The notes below the pieces were generated by a model, which was given only the letters and a program-made list of their open reading frames with translations, was not told the DNA's origin and did no database searches. Shown in pieces: positions 52,174-60,984 of a DNA stretch of 64,000 bases. Source of the DNA: Microbacteriaceae bacterium VKM Ac-2855 (GTDB lineage Bacteria > Actinomycetota > Actinomycetes > Actinomycetales > Microbacteriaceae); the NCBI GenBank assembly GCA_013204985.1, contig JABMLG010000010.1, positions 124,001 to 188,000 on the forward strand. The letters are read 5' to 3'. How positions within the stretch are numbered: the first letter of the stretch is position 1; every line of letters starts with the position of its first letter. Position numbers and translations under genes: made by a program.

Positions 52174-53063
52174 CTGATCTCCGGGTTGGTAACGAGGTGG
52201 TTGCGGAAGGACTGGGCGATCGGCGCTTCGGCGATGCCCTGGGCGTCGACGTCGAGCAGCAGCACGAGGCCGGCGAGCTCGCCGTCGTCGGGCTCCAGGG
52301 AGGCGGAGGTCACCACGAGGGTTCTCAAGTCTGCGCCGGCGAAGGCGAGGCTGGTCGGCTTTCTGATCGGGAGTTCGATGTCACGATCGATCTCTCCGTT
52401 CGGGCGGTAACGCACCAAACGGCCGCCGTTCCAGCGGGCCGACCAGATGCACCCGTCCGTGTCGACGGTCAGGCCGTCGGGAAAACCGTCGGCATCGTCA
52501 ACGACGAACGGTCGCGGATGAAGGGGAACCCCCGCGGATTCGTCGTAGTCGTAGGTCCAAATGGTCCGCGCCGGCGAATCGGTGAAGAACATCCGCGTGC
52601 CGTCCGGCGACCAGCCGAGGCCGTTCGCGACGGTCACGCGATCGTCCGTGACGAAGACGGTGCCGTCCTCGTTCCAGCGGTGCAAGCGCCCGGCGGGTTC
52701 CGACTCCGCGCGGTGCATGCTGCCGAACCAGAGTCGGCCCGCCCGGTCGGTCTTGCCCTCGTTCAGCCTGATCGTGACGGGGTCGATCACTCCGGTCCAG
52801 CGCTCGGAACGCACGCCGTCGTCGGTCAGCTCTACCAATCCGTCGGCCAGGCCGACGAGAGTTCCGCCGTCCGCCAGAGGCAGGGCGAACGCGACCTCGC
52901 TCTCGAATGTCGTCGCCGGGTGTTCCGCGCCCCCGAGCGTCGAGCGTCGAGTTCGACCGTCGAGGATGTCGACCCACCAGAGTTCGTCGGCGTCTGCGTT
53001 CCACCAGGGGCTCTCACCGAGACGGTCCCGACGGGACCTCGTCAGGACCTCGACCGCGGTCAT
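52170..53063 (-). CDS. SMP-30/gluconolactonase-family lactonase, 297 aa
   Basis: Beta-propeller lactonase with LGESPWWNADADELWWVD (Glu ligand), RLNEGKTDRAGRLWFGSM, VANGLGWSPDGTRMFFTDS and DADGFPDGLTVDTDG. It opens sugar lactones. ATG 53063 overlaps the permease stop and its stop overlaps the GH1 start, both as ATGA. It is the second such enzyme in the window and clearly divergent from 25375-26262, implying a different lactone. No sugar dehydrogenase is seen in this operon, so the lactone is either imported or made elsewhere. Confidence 0.87.
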   Translation of the reverse strand: MTAVEVLTRSRRDRLGESPWWNADADELWWVDILDGRTRRSTLGGAEHPATTFESEVAFALPLADGGTLVGLADGLVELTDDGVRSERWTGVIDPVTIRLNEGKTDRAGRLWFGSMHRAESEPAGRLHRWNEDGTVFVTDDRVTVANGLGWSPDGTRMFFTDSPARTIWTYDYDESAGVPLHPRPFVVDDADGFPDGLTVDTDGCIWSARWNGGRLVRYRPNGEIDRDIELPIRKPTSLAFAGADLRTLVVTSASLEPDDGELAGLVLLLDVDAQGIAEAPIAQSFRNHLVTNPEIR

Positions 53064-54040
53064 CGGCTCGCCGCCGTGCGGAATCCGCGGGTGAACACGA
53101 TGGTCATGATCAGGATGACGGCCCCGTAGGTGATGTTCTGCCCCGCCTGCGGGATCCCGATGACCCGCAACAGACTCTGCAGAAGCACCGTGATCAGTAC
53201 TCCGGCGATGGTACCGATGTAGGAGCCGCGGCCGCCGAAGATGCTGGCGCCACCGAGGACCACGGCCGCGACCGTCGCCAGTTGATAGGTGGTTCCCGAG
53301 TTGAGGTAGCTCGCACCGGTGTATCCGGTGAGCAGGAAACCGGTCAGTCCGGCCAACAGGCCGGAGATCGTGTAAAGCACGATCGTTACGGACGAAACGT
53401 TGATTCCGGCGAACCGGCTCGCTTGGCGATTCAGTCCGACGGCGTAGACGTAGTGACCGAGGACCGTGCGTCGCAGCATCAGCACCGCCGCGGCGGCGAG
53501 GAGCACCCAGAGGACGAAGATGCCGGTGAACAGTCCACCGAAGCGTTCCGTGACGAAGGACGCGAGGCCGGGCGCGACGGTGCCGCGCGGGGCGCCCGAG
53601 GTGAAGAGGTAGCCCGCTCCGAGCACGATGGTCATCGTGGCCAGGGTCGCGACAAGGTCAGGTACCCGCAGCTTCGCGATCACGAAGCCGTTGATCAGAC
53701 CGACTGCGCCGCCTGTGAGCAGGCTCAAGAGCAACGCATAACCGATGTTGACGTCGGCCGCGTTCAGGACGCTGCCCGTCACGAGGTTCGTCAGTGTGAT
53801 CACGGCGCCCACGGAGAGGTCGATCCCCGCGATCAGGATGACGAGCGTCTGCCCGATCGCGACGATCCCCAACAAGCTCGCAAGCTGGAGCAGTGAGCTG
53901 ATCTGCTCCGGGGCGCCGTACCCCGGCGCGATCAGAACTGTCGCGAGGTAGAGCGCAATCAGTGCCGCATACGGAAGTACAGATTTCAGCACGTCCACCC
54001 GGAGGGCGGGCGCCGGGAGGCGGGTGGTCTGCGTGCTCAT
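53060..54040 (-). CDS. Sugar ABC transporter permease, 326 aa
   Basis: RbsC-type permease with about ten membrane helices and LIAGIDLSVGAVITL, NGFVIAKLRVPDLVATLATM and VLGGASIFGGRGSYIGT. ATG 54040 overlaps the stop of the next permease (ATGA). Longer in-frame extension upstream runs antisense-like through the neighbouring permease and is not coding. Second channel subunit of the second ABC system. Confidence 0.9.
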   Translation of the reverse strand: MSTQTTRLPAPALRVDVLKSVLPYAALIALYLATVLIAPGYGAPEQISSLLQLASLLGIVAIGQTLVILIAGIDLSVGAVITLTNLVTGSVLNAADVNIGYALLLSLLTGGAVGLINGFVIAKLRVPDLVATLATMTIVLGAGYLFTSGAPRGTVAPGLASFVTERFGGLFTGIFVLWVLLAAAAVLMLRRTVLGHYVYAVGLNRQASRFAGINVSSVTIVLYTISGLLAGLTGFLLTGYTGASYLNSGTTYQLATVAAVVLGGASIFGGRGSYIGTIAGVLITVLLQSLLRVIGIPQAGQNITYGAVILIMTIVFTRGFRTAASR

Positions 54041-55002
54041 GCGCGCTTCCTTTCGAGGATCTTCCGAACGGCGCCGAGGCCGAGCGGGATCGAGAGCGCG
54101 AGCAGGAGCAGCACTCCGGTGGCGACGTACTGCCAGTAGGTGTTGATGCCCATCGTGAACAGAAGGTTGTTCAAGAAGCTGAGGATGAGGGCGCCCGCGA
54201 CGGCACCCACCACGGTGCCGCGGCCCCCGCTCAGGGCGACTCCGCCGACCGCGGCGCCGGCCACGGCGGTCAACGTGTAGGACGCACCGATATTCGCATC
54301 GCCCGAGCCGGCGTTCATGGTCAGGATGACGCCGCCGAGCGCGGAGAAAAGCGCCGACAGGACGTAGGCCCAGGTCAGCGTCGAGCGCACATCGACTCCC
54401 GCGGTGAACGCCGCGCCTTCGTCGTTGCCGACCGCATACAGAGCCGTTCCGTACCGGCTGCGCTTGAGCGGCCACCACAGGACGACGGGAATCAGAATCA
54501 ACAGCAGCACGACGAGCGGAATCGGTCCGACCAGCAGCAGCGGGATCCCGCTGAACCAGTCGGGGGCACTGCCTCCGGGAACGGGCGCGATGTAGAGCGA
54601 CACGCCGAACAGCACGGAAGACGTTCCCAGGGTCACGATCAGCGGCGAGAGTCGCACGACGGAGATGAGGATGCCGTTCAGGGCGCCCGCGAGCCCGGCC
54701 GCGATGAACGCGACCAGGATCCACAGTCCGATCTGACCGGTCGCCTCGCTGCCTTTCGCAACGATCACGTTGGCCAGGGTGAGGATCGCGCCCACGGAGA
54801 GGTCGACGCCTCGAGAGATCAGGACGATCGCCACGCCGATCGTCACGCAGACGATGGGCAGCTTCTGACCGATCGAGTTCGTCACGGAGAGCAGCGTCAG
54901 TTGCGGCACCAAGGACGCCCATGCGATGACGGTGATCGCCAGCGCGGCGTAGGCGATGAGGACCGCCGGCTCGCGACGGGCGAAGGTCAGGGGGGTGATC
55001 AT
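54037..55002 (-). CDS. Sugar ABC transporter permease, 321 aa
   Basis: RbsC-type permease with LISRGVDLSVGAILTL, NGILISVVRLSPLIVTLGTS and VGGVALSGGRGTVVGAVAGA. ATG 55002 overlaps the ATPase stop (ATGA). It ends in a basic tail (KILERKRA). With the following permease it forms the membrane part of the second ABC system. Confidence 0.9.
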   Translation of the reverse strand: MITPLTFARREPAVLIAYAALAITVIAWASLVPQLTLLSVTNSIGQKLPIVCVTIGVAIVLISRGVDLSVGAILTLANVIVAKGSEATGQIGLWILVAFIAAGLAGALNGILISVVRLSPLIVTLGTSSVLFGVSLYIAPVPGGSAPDWFSGIPLLLVGPIPLVVLLLILIPVVLWWPLKRSRYGTALYAVGNDEGAAFTAGVDVRSTLTWAYVLSALFSALGGVILTMNAGSGDANIGASYTLTAVAGAAVGGVALSGGRGTVVGAVAGALILSFLNNLLFTMGINTYWQYVATGVLLLLALSIPLGLGAVRKILERKRA

Positions 55003-56549
55003 GCTGCACTCCTTGCTGCGCCCGAGAACGAGGCGGCCGTGATGGATTCCTCGCTGAGCTCAGCGTGGGGGATCTCGGCAACGATCTGCCCGCTCGCGAC
55101 GACGAGGACGCGGTCGCACAGTCCCATGATCTCCGTCGTGTCGGTCGAAAGCAGCAGGATGCATTTGCCCTCGTCCGCGAGGGACCGGATGAACTTGTAC
55201 AACTCGGCCTTGGTTCCGATATCGATGCCGCGGGTCGGATCGGCGAAGATGTACACGTCCGGATCGACGATGGACGCCTTGCCGATGACGATCTTCTGCT
55301 GATTGCCGCCGGAGAGCAGCCGTGCCTCGATGGCCGGATCATGCGGACGGATCTCCATCCGCATCATCGCCCCCGAAACCTGCGACCGTAGCGCGCCGTC
55401 GCGCACGAAGCCGAAGGTCGCGAAGCGATGGAGCATGGGCAGTACGAGGTTCTGCGCGATGGAGAGATCCAACACGAGGCCGTGGCGCTTCCGGTCCTCC
55501 GGTACGAGCCAGATCCCCGCGCCCAGCGCCTTTCGCGCGGTGGCGAACGGCCCGCGTGCTTCGCCGACGGACACGGAACCACGTGCTCGCCGGACGCCGG
55601 CGACGGCTTCGAGGATCTCTGTCTGCCCTTGACCCGCGAGACCGGCGAACCCGACGATCTCGCCGGGGCGGACATCGAACGACACCGCGGCATCGCGTGC
55701 ACCGGCGACGACGAGATTCGAGACCCGGAGGTGCGCCGGACCCTTCTCGGTCTGCTGCGGCTCGGTCTGCTCCGGACGTGGCGGGAACAGCGTCTCGATG
55801 CGGCGCCCGACCATCAGTCGAACGAGTTCATCCGGCTCCGTCTCGGCGGCTCGTCGTTCCGCCACCGACACGCCGTCCTTCAGAACGAGGAACCGATCGC
55901 AGACCCGGAACATCTCCACCATCCGGTGGGTGATGAAAACGATCGCCGTCCCCGCGTCCCGCAGTCTCAGGATGAGGCCGAGCAGGCGCTCGACCTCGAC
56001 GTCCTTGAGGCCGGAGGTGGGTTCGTCCAGAATCAGCACCTTCGGACGGTCAACGAGGGCTCGAGCGATCTCGACCAATTGTCGGTCCGCGAACTCGAGA
56101 TCGCGAACGAGGGTGCGCAGCGGGATGTCGGAGCCGACCAGGGTCAGCGCGGCGGAGGCGAGACGGTCACGCTCGCGCGCATTCACCAGCCCCGCCGTTC
56201 GAGGAGCGCCGACCGGGATGATGTTGTCGGCCACATCCAGGTGCTCGAAGAGAGCCAGTTCCTGGGCGACGGCGGCGATGCCCGCGATCCGTGCCTTTCG
56301 TGGGTGCAGATCCTGCTGGAGCCTTCCCTCGTAGAGGACTTCGCCGGCATCCGGAACGTAGATCCCGGAGAGGATCTTGAGCAGCGTTGATTTGCCGGCG
56401 CCGTTCTCTCCTGCAATGCCCAGCACGGTGCCGGGGAGGATGGCCAGGTCTACTCCTTTGAGTGCGTGGACACCGCCGAAGCTCTTGCGGACACCGCGAA
56501 GCTCGACAACGAACCGATCAGCGGTAACGCTTTGCTGCTGCGCTCTCAT
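54999..56549 (-). CDS. Sugar ABC transporter ATPase, fused double domain, 516 aa
   Basis: First half: Walker A GENGAGKST, altered signature LEFADRQ, Walker B LILDEPTSGL and switch FITHRM. Second half: degenerate Walker A (GLAGQGQTE), signature LSGGNQQK and FADPTRGIDIGTK. This is the layout of ribose/xylose-type ATPases. ATG 56549 overlaps the stop of the binding-protein gene (ATGA). A Glu/Pro/Gln-rich linker (about residues 255-270) joins the halves. Confidence 0.9.
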   Translation of the reverse strand: MRAQQQSVTADRFVVELRGVRKSFGGVHALKGVDLAILPGTVLGIAGENGAGKSTLLKILSGIYVPDAGEVLYEGRLQQDLHPRKARIAGIAAVAQELALFEHLDVADNIIPVGAPRTAGLVNARERDRLASAALTLVGSDIPLRTLVRDLEFADRQLVEIARALVDRPKVLILDEPTSGLKDVEVERLLGLILRLRDAGTAIVFITHRMVEMFRVCDRFLVLKDGVSVAERRAAETEPDELVRLMVGRRIETLFPPRPEQTEPQQTEKGPAHLRVSNLVVAGARDAAVSFDVRPGEIVGFAGLAGQGQTEILEAVAGVRRARGSVSVGEARGPFATARKALGAGIWLVPEDRKRHGLVLDLSIAQNLVLPMLHRFATFGFVRDGALRSQVSGAMMRMEIRPHDPAIEARLLSGGNQQKIVIGKASIVDPDVYIFADPTRGIDIGTKAELYKFIRSLADEGKCILLLSTDTTEIMGLCDRVLVVASGQIVAEIPHAELSEESITAASFSGAARSAA

Positions 56550-57634
56550 CGGTTGAAGTAGGCGGTCAGCTGGTCATCTGTCATCTTCGTCGGCACCCAG
56601 AAGTCATCGGGCAGGTCGGTCCGCACGTAATCCTCCAGATTGTCCTGAGTGATCACGGGCAGATCCATCACGACTTTCTGACCCGGGTCCTCGCCGCGGA
56701 TGGCGCGAAGGGCGACATCGAGGGCATCGACGGAGATCGACGGCGATTGCGATGGCGCGATCGATTCCCACCCGACCGAGTCCTTCAGCTCCTTCCATTT
56801 CTTGAGGAAGCCGTTGTAGCCCTCTCCGGGGATCGGAATCAGGTCCATACCCCGTTGCTCCAGCACATTGATCGCGCCGAGGCTCATGCTGCCGCCCTGT
56901 GAGAAGATTCCGGCGACGTCCGGGTTGGCCGTCAGGAGATCGGACGCAGCGGACTGCCCCTTCGCACGGTCCCAGTCTCCGGCCGTACCACCGACGATCT
57001 CGATGCCGGCGGCGTCGAGTGCCGCCGTCCCCGCCGCGAGGCGCAGCTCGCTCGTCGGGTTGCCGGCGATGCCGTCGAGGGTGAACACTCCGTCCCCTGC
57101 CTGGAGCTTGCTCGCCAGCCAGTCGCCGCTGATCTTCCCGAACTCCGACTGGTCGGGGTTGACCGTGATGTTGTGCGGGCTGGACGCGGTGCCGTCGAAC
57201 GAGACCACCAGCACACCCTGCTGCCAGGCGCGCTGGATGGAGGCATTCAGCGCGGTCTCGCTGCCGGCGTCGATCAGAAGAACGTCGACGCCCTGCGAGA
57301 GCAGATCGTTGATGTCCGAGATCTGCTTGTCGATGCTGTTGTTGGCATCAGTGACGATCAGGCGTTCGAAGTCTTCGGGCGCACGATCGACGGCGCCCTG
57401 CAACTCATAGACCATCTGTGTGCGCCAGGCGTCTCCGCCGAACGAGTTCGCGAGGCCGACGACCAATGCGTCGTCCTTCGTCGGTACGAGGTACTCGGAG
57501 TCCACGGAGGACGCGGCGCCGGCGGCGCTGCTGCAGCCCGAGAGAACAACGGCCGCGGCAGCGAAAGCCGCCGCGCCGGCGAGGATGCGAGCAATCGGGC
57601 GCACACGGGCGCCCGGATGGATGGATCGGAACAT
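56546..57634 (-). CDS. Sugar ABC transporter substrate-binding lipoprotein, 362 aa
   Basis: Signal peptide with lipobox LSGC, then a ribose-type periplasmic-binding-protein domain: LVVGLANSFGGDAWRTQM, QGVDVLLIDAGSETALN, FDGTASSPHNITVNPDQ and IFSQGGSMSLGAINVLEQ. ATG 57634 follows AGGAG. Here the binding protein is the first of the ABC genes rather than the last, unlike the system at 26349-31031. It recruits the sugar for the second transporter. Confidence 0.88.
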   Translation of the reverse strand: MFRSIHPGARVRPIARILAGAAAFAAAAVVLSGCSSAAGAASSVDSEYLVPTKDDALVVGLANSFGGDAWRTQMVYELQGAVDRAPEDFERLIVTDANNSIDKQISDINDLLSQGVDVLLIDAGSETALNASIQRAWQQGVLVVSFDGTASSPHNITVNPDQSEFGKISGDWLASKLQAGDGVFTLDGIAGNPTSELRLAAGTAALDAAGIEIVGGTAGDWDRAKGQSAASDLLTANPDVAGIFSQGGSMSLGAINVLEQRGMDLIPIPGEGYNGFLKKWKELKDSVGWESIAPSQSPSISVDALDVALRAIRGEDPGQKVVMDLPVITQDNLEDYVRTDLPDDFWVPTKMTDDQLTAYFNR

Positions 57635-57765
57635 GTCTCAATCTCCTGGGGAAGTTGTGGTTCGAGCGGTGAGGAAGGGGGAGGGGAACGGTTTCGGGCG
57701 CGCCGGAACGGGCGACCTCGAGCAGGGGCCGGTGCGCGCGGTTCGACGGACCGAGGGTGTGTTGC

Positions 57766-58659
57766 CTAGAGGGTGGCGAAGTCCTGTCGGAGCATCGTGG
57801 CCAGCTCGGCCGCCGCTGCGTCGTCCAGAGGCAAAAGCGGCAGGCGCGGGTCGCCGGCCGGGCGGTTCTGCAAGGCCAACCCAGTCTTGATCGCCCCGGG
57901 CAGACCCTGGGCGACGATGAACTGCAGGAACGGCTTGAGATGCTCGTACAAGACGGTCGCTGCCTCCCAATCGCCCTCGCGCGTGGCGCGGTAAAGCGCC
58001 GTCACGGGCCCGGGCAGCAGGCACGGAGCGGCGGTGCACCAACCGGTTGCGCCGGCCCGGAAGGCGTCGAGCACCAGTGGGTTGCTGCCGTTGTAGAAGG
58101 GCAGCGCACCACCCGAGAGTCGGGTGATCTCGGTCATCCGGGTGATGTCGCCCGTGGACTCCTTGACCAACTTCACGTTCTCGATGGTCTCGAACATCTC
58201 GACGAGCAGCTCCGGCATCAGGTCGATGCCGGCGGTGGCGGGGTTGTTGTAGACCATGATCGGCGAGTCGATGGCGTCCGAGACGGTGCGGTAGTGCCGC
58301 AGAATCTCACGATTTTTGAGCGGCCAGTATGAGATCGGCAGGATCATTACGGCGTCCGCTCCGGCCGCATCGGCGTAAACGGCGCGCTCGACGGTGCTCG
58401 CCGTCGTCAGGTCGGAAGCGCCCACAACGACAGGAACCCGACCGGCGACGGAATCGAGGGTGGTGTCGACGACCTTCTTCCACTCGTCGAGGCTGAGGTA
58501 GGCGGATTCTCCGGTGCTGCCCAGGGGAGCGATGGCATCCGCGCCATCGTCGATGAGCGTGTGGATCAGCGCGGAAAGACGATCGATGTCGATTCCCTCC
58601 TCGGTGAACGGGGTCACCGGGTACGCGATGATGCCCTTGATCGGCTTCGGATTGCTCAC
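57766..58659 (-). CDS. DapA/NanA-superfamily aldolase or dehydratase, 297 aa
   Basis: Class I aldolase TIM barrel with PLGSTGESAYLS, MVYNNPATAG (catalytic Tyr) and Schiff-base Lys166 in LVKESTGD. Members act on 2-keto-3-deoxy sugar acids, N-acetylneuraminate, dihydrodipicolinate and related substrates. Placement before a sugar ABC operon with lactonase and glycosidases favours a 2-keto-3-deoxy acid or similar over lysine synthesis. The GTG start at 58659 has AAGGAG 7 nt upstream and gives the family length. It is the first gene of the long leftward series, 131 nt before the binding-protein gene, and diverges from the XRE-cupin regulator. Confidence 0.87.
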   Translation of the reverse strand: MSNPKPIKGIIAYPVTPFTEEGIDIDRLSALIHTLIDDGADAIAPLGSTGESAYLSLDEWKKVVDTTLDSVAGRVPVVVGASDLTTASTVERAVYADAAGADAVMILPISYWPLKNREILRHYRTVSDAIDSPIMVYNNPATAGIDLMPELLVEMFETIENVKLVKESTGDITRMTEITRLSGGALPFYNGSNPLVLDAFRAGATGWCTAAPCLLPGPVTALYRATREGDWEAATVLYEHLKPFLQFIVAQGLPGAIKTGLALQNRPAGDPRLPLLPLDDAAAAELATMLRQDFATL

Positions 58660-58745
58660 AGCTGGCTCCTTCGGACGGTGGTTACTGGGTGGTTCAGGGG
58701 GCGTCGTCTGGCAGGATCGGCCCGACACGTGGACGCTACTACAAT

Positions 58746-58791
58746 TGTTGACAACAGAATTTGCCCATAGACAAAGCTTCACGGGCGTGAA
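58746..58791. promoter_or_regulatory. Divergent regulatory region with three inverted repeats
   Basis: Within 46 nt between the aldolase and regulator genes: TGTTGACAACA (58746-58756), near-palindrome TTTGCCCATAGACAAA (58760-58775) and perfect TTCACG-GG-CGTGAA (58778-58791). The middle one recurs at 59430-59445 on the far side of the regulator gene. Confidence 0.6.
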
Positions 58792-58830
58792 ACACGATCG
58801 AAACAAACCGACTCGACGCAGATTGGCGCG

Positions 58831-59412
58831 ATGCACATGACGGACGTCACGGACAAAGACCGGCAGATCGCGATGGCGATGCGCGCAGCGCGAATCGCGC
58901 GCGGCCTCACGCTCACGCAGGTCTCCGAGCACTCAGGCGTTTCCGTCGCCCACCTCTCGCGGATCGAGAACGCTGAGCGGATGCCGACGGTCCGGGTGCT
59001 CCTGCAGCTCGCTCGCTCCTACGACACCTCGCTTTCCGATCTTGTCGGCGAGGGAGGTAGCGATAGTGACGTGTACGTCTCCCGCGCCAGTGCTCGTCGG
59101 GGTGTCGGCTTTCCGGAGGCGTCGGTCACTCCGCTGTCGAACCCGCGCTCGTCGCTCCTCCAGGCGTTCGAACTCTCCCTCGAGCCGGGTCGGCAGGGAG
59201 AGTCCACCGTGCATCCGGGCGAGGAGTGGATCAGGGTCCAGCGCGGCCGAATCGAACTCGTCGTCGCCGGCACCGCCACAGATCTCGGCATCGGCGATGT
59301 CGCACAGTTCGCGGCGAATCTGCCCCATCACCTGAGTAATCACACGAGCGAACACGCCGAAGCGCTCATTTTCTCGTCGATCGGACGCCTGACGGCCGCC
59401 ACGGAGCATTGA
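58831..59412 (+). CDS. XRE-cupin transcriptional regulator, 193 aa
   Basis: N-terminal XRE helix-turn-helix (about residues 12-68: MRAARIARGLTLTQVSEHSGVSVAHLSRIENAE in outline) and a C-terminal cupin sensor (about 115-188: HPGEEWIRVQRGRIELV then LPHHLSNHT). This architecture senses small metabolites and represses or activates catabolic operons. Two ATGs (58831, 58837) are possible; neither has a strong ribosome site. The gene is flanked by two copies of a 16-bp near-palindrome, one in front of it and the aldolase operon and one in front of the MOSC operon, so it probably controls both sides and itself. Confidence 0.87.
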   Translation: MHMTDVTDKDRQIAMAMRAARIARGLTLTQVSEHSGVSVAHLSRIENAERMPTVRVLLQLARSYDTSLSDLVGEGGSDSDVYVSRASARRGVGFPEASVTPLSNPRSSLLQAFELSLEPGRQGESTVHPGEEWIRVQRGRIELVVAGTATDLGIGDVAQFAANLPHHLSNHTSEHAEALIFSSIGRLTAATEH

Positions 59413-59429
59413 TATCGCGCCATCCACGA

Positions 59430-59445
59430 TTTGCCTATAGACAAA
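59430..59445. promoter_or_regulatory. 16-bp near-palindrome, second copy
   Basis: TTTGCCTATAGACAAA, symmetric at 14 of 16 positions and identical to the copy at 58760 except for one base. It lies 41 nt before the MOSC gene. A further TTTGCC half-site follows 5 nt later. Confidence 0.6.
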
Positions 59446-59486
59446 CTTCTTTGCCATCATGGTCGGACTCTCTTGGAAGGTGAGTA

Positions 59487-59975
59487 ATGACCCCAGGCAC
59501 AGGCCACTTCGTCGGCGAGATCGTCGGGCTGTACACGTGCGCCATCGCCGGCGAAGAGATGCAGTCTCGCGAGATGCTCATGCTCTTGGCCGGCAAAGGC
59601 GTCGAAGGCGACCGCTATCTCACGGGTACCGGCCACTACTCGAAACGTCCGCACGCCGACCGACAGGTGACACTGATCGAATCGGAGGTCCTTGACGCCC
59701 TGCAGCGAGACCAAGGTCTGATCCTGCCGCCGGAAGAAACACGGCGAAACGTCGTCACTCGAGGCGTCCCGCTCGCTCATCTCGTCGGCCGGCGGTTCAG
59801 GCTGGGTGGGGTGGTGTTATTCGGCGGTCGACTGAACATCCCGTGCAAGTACCTCGAGGACATCAATGACCGGCCCGGTGTTTTCAACGCGTTGGTCAAT
59901 CGCTCGGGCCTCAATGCGCAGATCATCGAGGGCGGCCCGCTGCACCTCGGCGACAGGATCGAGCCGATCGGGTGA
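59487..59975 (+). CDS. MOSC-domain protein, 162 aa
   Basis: Small MOSC domain: GKGVEGDRYLTGTGHYS, RQVTLIESEVLDAL, RRNVVTRGVPLAHLVG and the conserved molybdenum-cofactor-ligating Cys in NIPCKYLED. Stand-alone MOSC proteins of the YiiM/YuaD group, working with a flavin/iron-sulfur reductase, can reduce N-hydroxylated compounds. The next gene, overlapping by GTGA, encodes just such a reductase; in other bacteria the two domains are fused. ATG 59487 follows GGAAGGTGAG. Substrate unknown. Confidence 0.85.
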   Translation: MTPGTGHFVGEIVGLYTCAIAGEEMQSREMLMLLAGKGVEGDRYLTGTGHYSKRPHADRQVTLIESEVLDALQRDQGLILPPEETRRNVVTRGVPLAHLVGRRFRLGGVVLFGGRLNIPCKYLEDINDRPGVFNALVNRSGLNAQIIEGGPLHLGDRIEPIG

Positions 59976-60922
59976 CCAAGAAACTCTTGATCGCTTCGCA
60001 CATCGAACGAATCGAAGAACTCTCCGACCGGGTGCGGCGCTTCACCGTTCGCCCTGCCCATCGGCCCCGGTTTCCCGAGACCATTGCGGGATCGCACGTC
60101 CTTGTTCGCCACAAGTCCGGGGTTCTGCGCAGCTACTCTCTCTGTGGTCCGAGTGATGACCGCGGCCGGTATCAGTTCGCCGTCCAGCGCGACGACGACG
60201 GGCGCGGAGGCTCATTGGCTTTCCATCAGGACAGCGACGAAGGTGACCCCATCCACGTCTCCTACCCGACCCCTTCCCTGCCTCTCTCCGACGACGCGAG
60301 GAAGCACGTCTTCCTCGCCGGCGGCATCGGAGTAACGCCGTTCGTAGCGCTCGCGCTGGCCGCGGCGGACCGTGGCGAACCGGCAACGGTGCACTACGCC
60401 GTCCGGAATGCCGAGGATGCGGCATTCTCATCGACGCTCGGTGCCGTGCCGGGCTTGGATCTGCGGGTCTACACCTCCGCGACCGGTACTCGGGTTGATG
60501 TCGACTCGATCGTTTCCTCTCTTTCCCCCGACGCACACCTGTACGTGTGCGGCCCGCAGCGCCTGCTCGACGCCGTTTCGGCTGCCAGCGCGGAATACGG
60601 AACCACGGATCGGGTGCACCTCGAATCGTTCGGCGGACTCGACCTGAGCGAGGCCCATTCCGGTGAGCCGTTCCGGGTTCATCTTTCGCTCAGCAAGCGC
60701 GATGTCGAGGTGTCCAGTTCGCAGAGCCTGCTGCAGGCCCTGCACTCCGCCGATCTCGATGTCGACTCGTCCTGCGAAGGTGGTGTCTGTGGTGCCTGCC
60801 GCGTGACTCTGCTGGGCGGCGAGGCGATACACCGTGACATCTGCCTCAGCGCCCGCGAGCGTGAGCAGAACATCATCACGTGCGTTTCCCGCGGTGTCGG
60901 CACACTCACCCTGCACCTGTGA
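59972..60922 (+). CDS. Phthalate-dioxygenase-reductase-type flavin/[2Fe-2S] oxidoreductase, 316 aa
   Basis: FMN/FAD domain with RSYSLCG, NAD(P) domain with FLAGGIGVTPFVAL and YVCGPQRLL, and a C-terminal plant-type ferredoxin domain with cysteines in CEGGVCGACR plus a later Cys in DICLSARE. Electrons flow NAD(P)H to flavin to [2Fe-2S] to a partner. GTG 59972 overlaps the MOSC stop (GTGA), giving tight coupling, so the MOSC protein is the likely acceptor. No oxygenase component is present nearby, which argues against a Rieske dioxygenase system. Confidence 0.88.
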   Translation: MTKKLLIASHIERIEELSDRVRRFTVRPAHRPRFPETIAGSHVLVRHKSGVLRSYSLCGPSDDRGRYQFAVQRDDDGRGGSLAFHQDSDEGDPIHVSYPTPSLPLSDDARKHVFLAGGIGVTPFVALALAAADRGEPATVHYAVRNAEDAAFSSTLGAVPGLDLRVYTSATGTRVDVDSIVSSLSPDAHLYVCGPQRLLDAVSAASAEYGTTDRVHLESFGGLDLSEAHSGEPFRVHLSLSKRDVEVSSSQSLLQALHSADLDVDSSCEGGVCGACRVTLLGGEAIHRDICLSAREREQNIITCVSRGVGTLTLHL

Positions 60923-60984
60923 CCCCCACCTCTGTGACCCCCGCACCGCTGACCTCGCTGCTGCGCCCCATGAAAGGACATCCG

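Noticed and set aside
53962-55302. Plus-strand frame of 446 codons opposite the permease genes
   Set aside because: Asp/Gly/Arg/Gln-rich translation complementary to permease helices; not protein-like.
54041-55342. In-frame upstream extension of the permease at 53060-54040
   Set aside because: The extension reads a wrong phase of the neighbouring permease and ATPase genes; ATG 54040 with the ATGA overlap is the proper start.
57766-58659. Lysine-biosynthesis DapA
   Set aside because: Superfamily residues fit, but the operon is a sugar-uptake and glycosidase operon with a catabolic regulator; a biosynthetic DapA would not be expected here.
59972-60922. Reductase of a Rieske ring-hydroxylating dioxygenase
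   Set aside because: No oxygenase alpha or beta subunit gene is present, and the gene is coupled to a MOSC protein.
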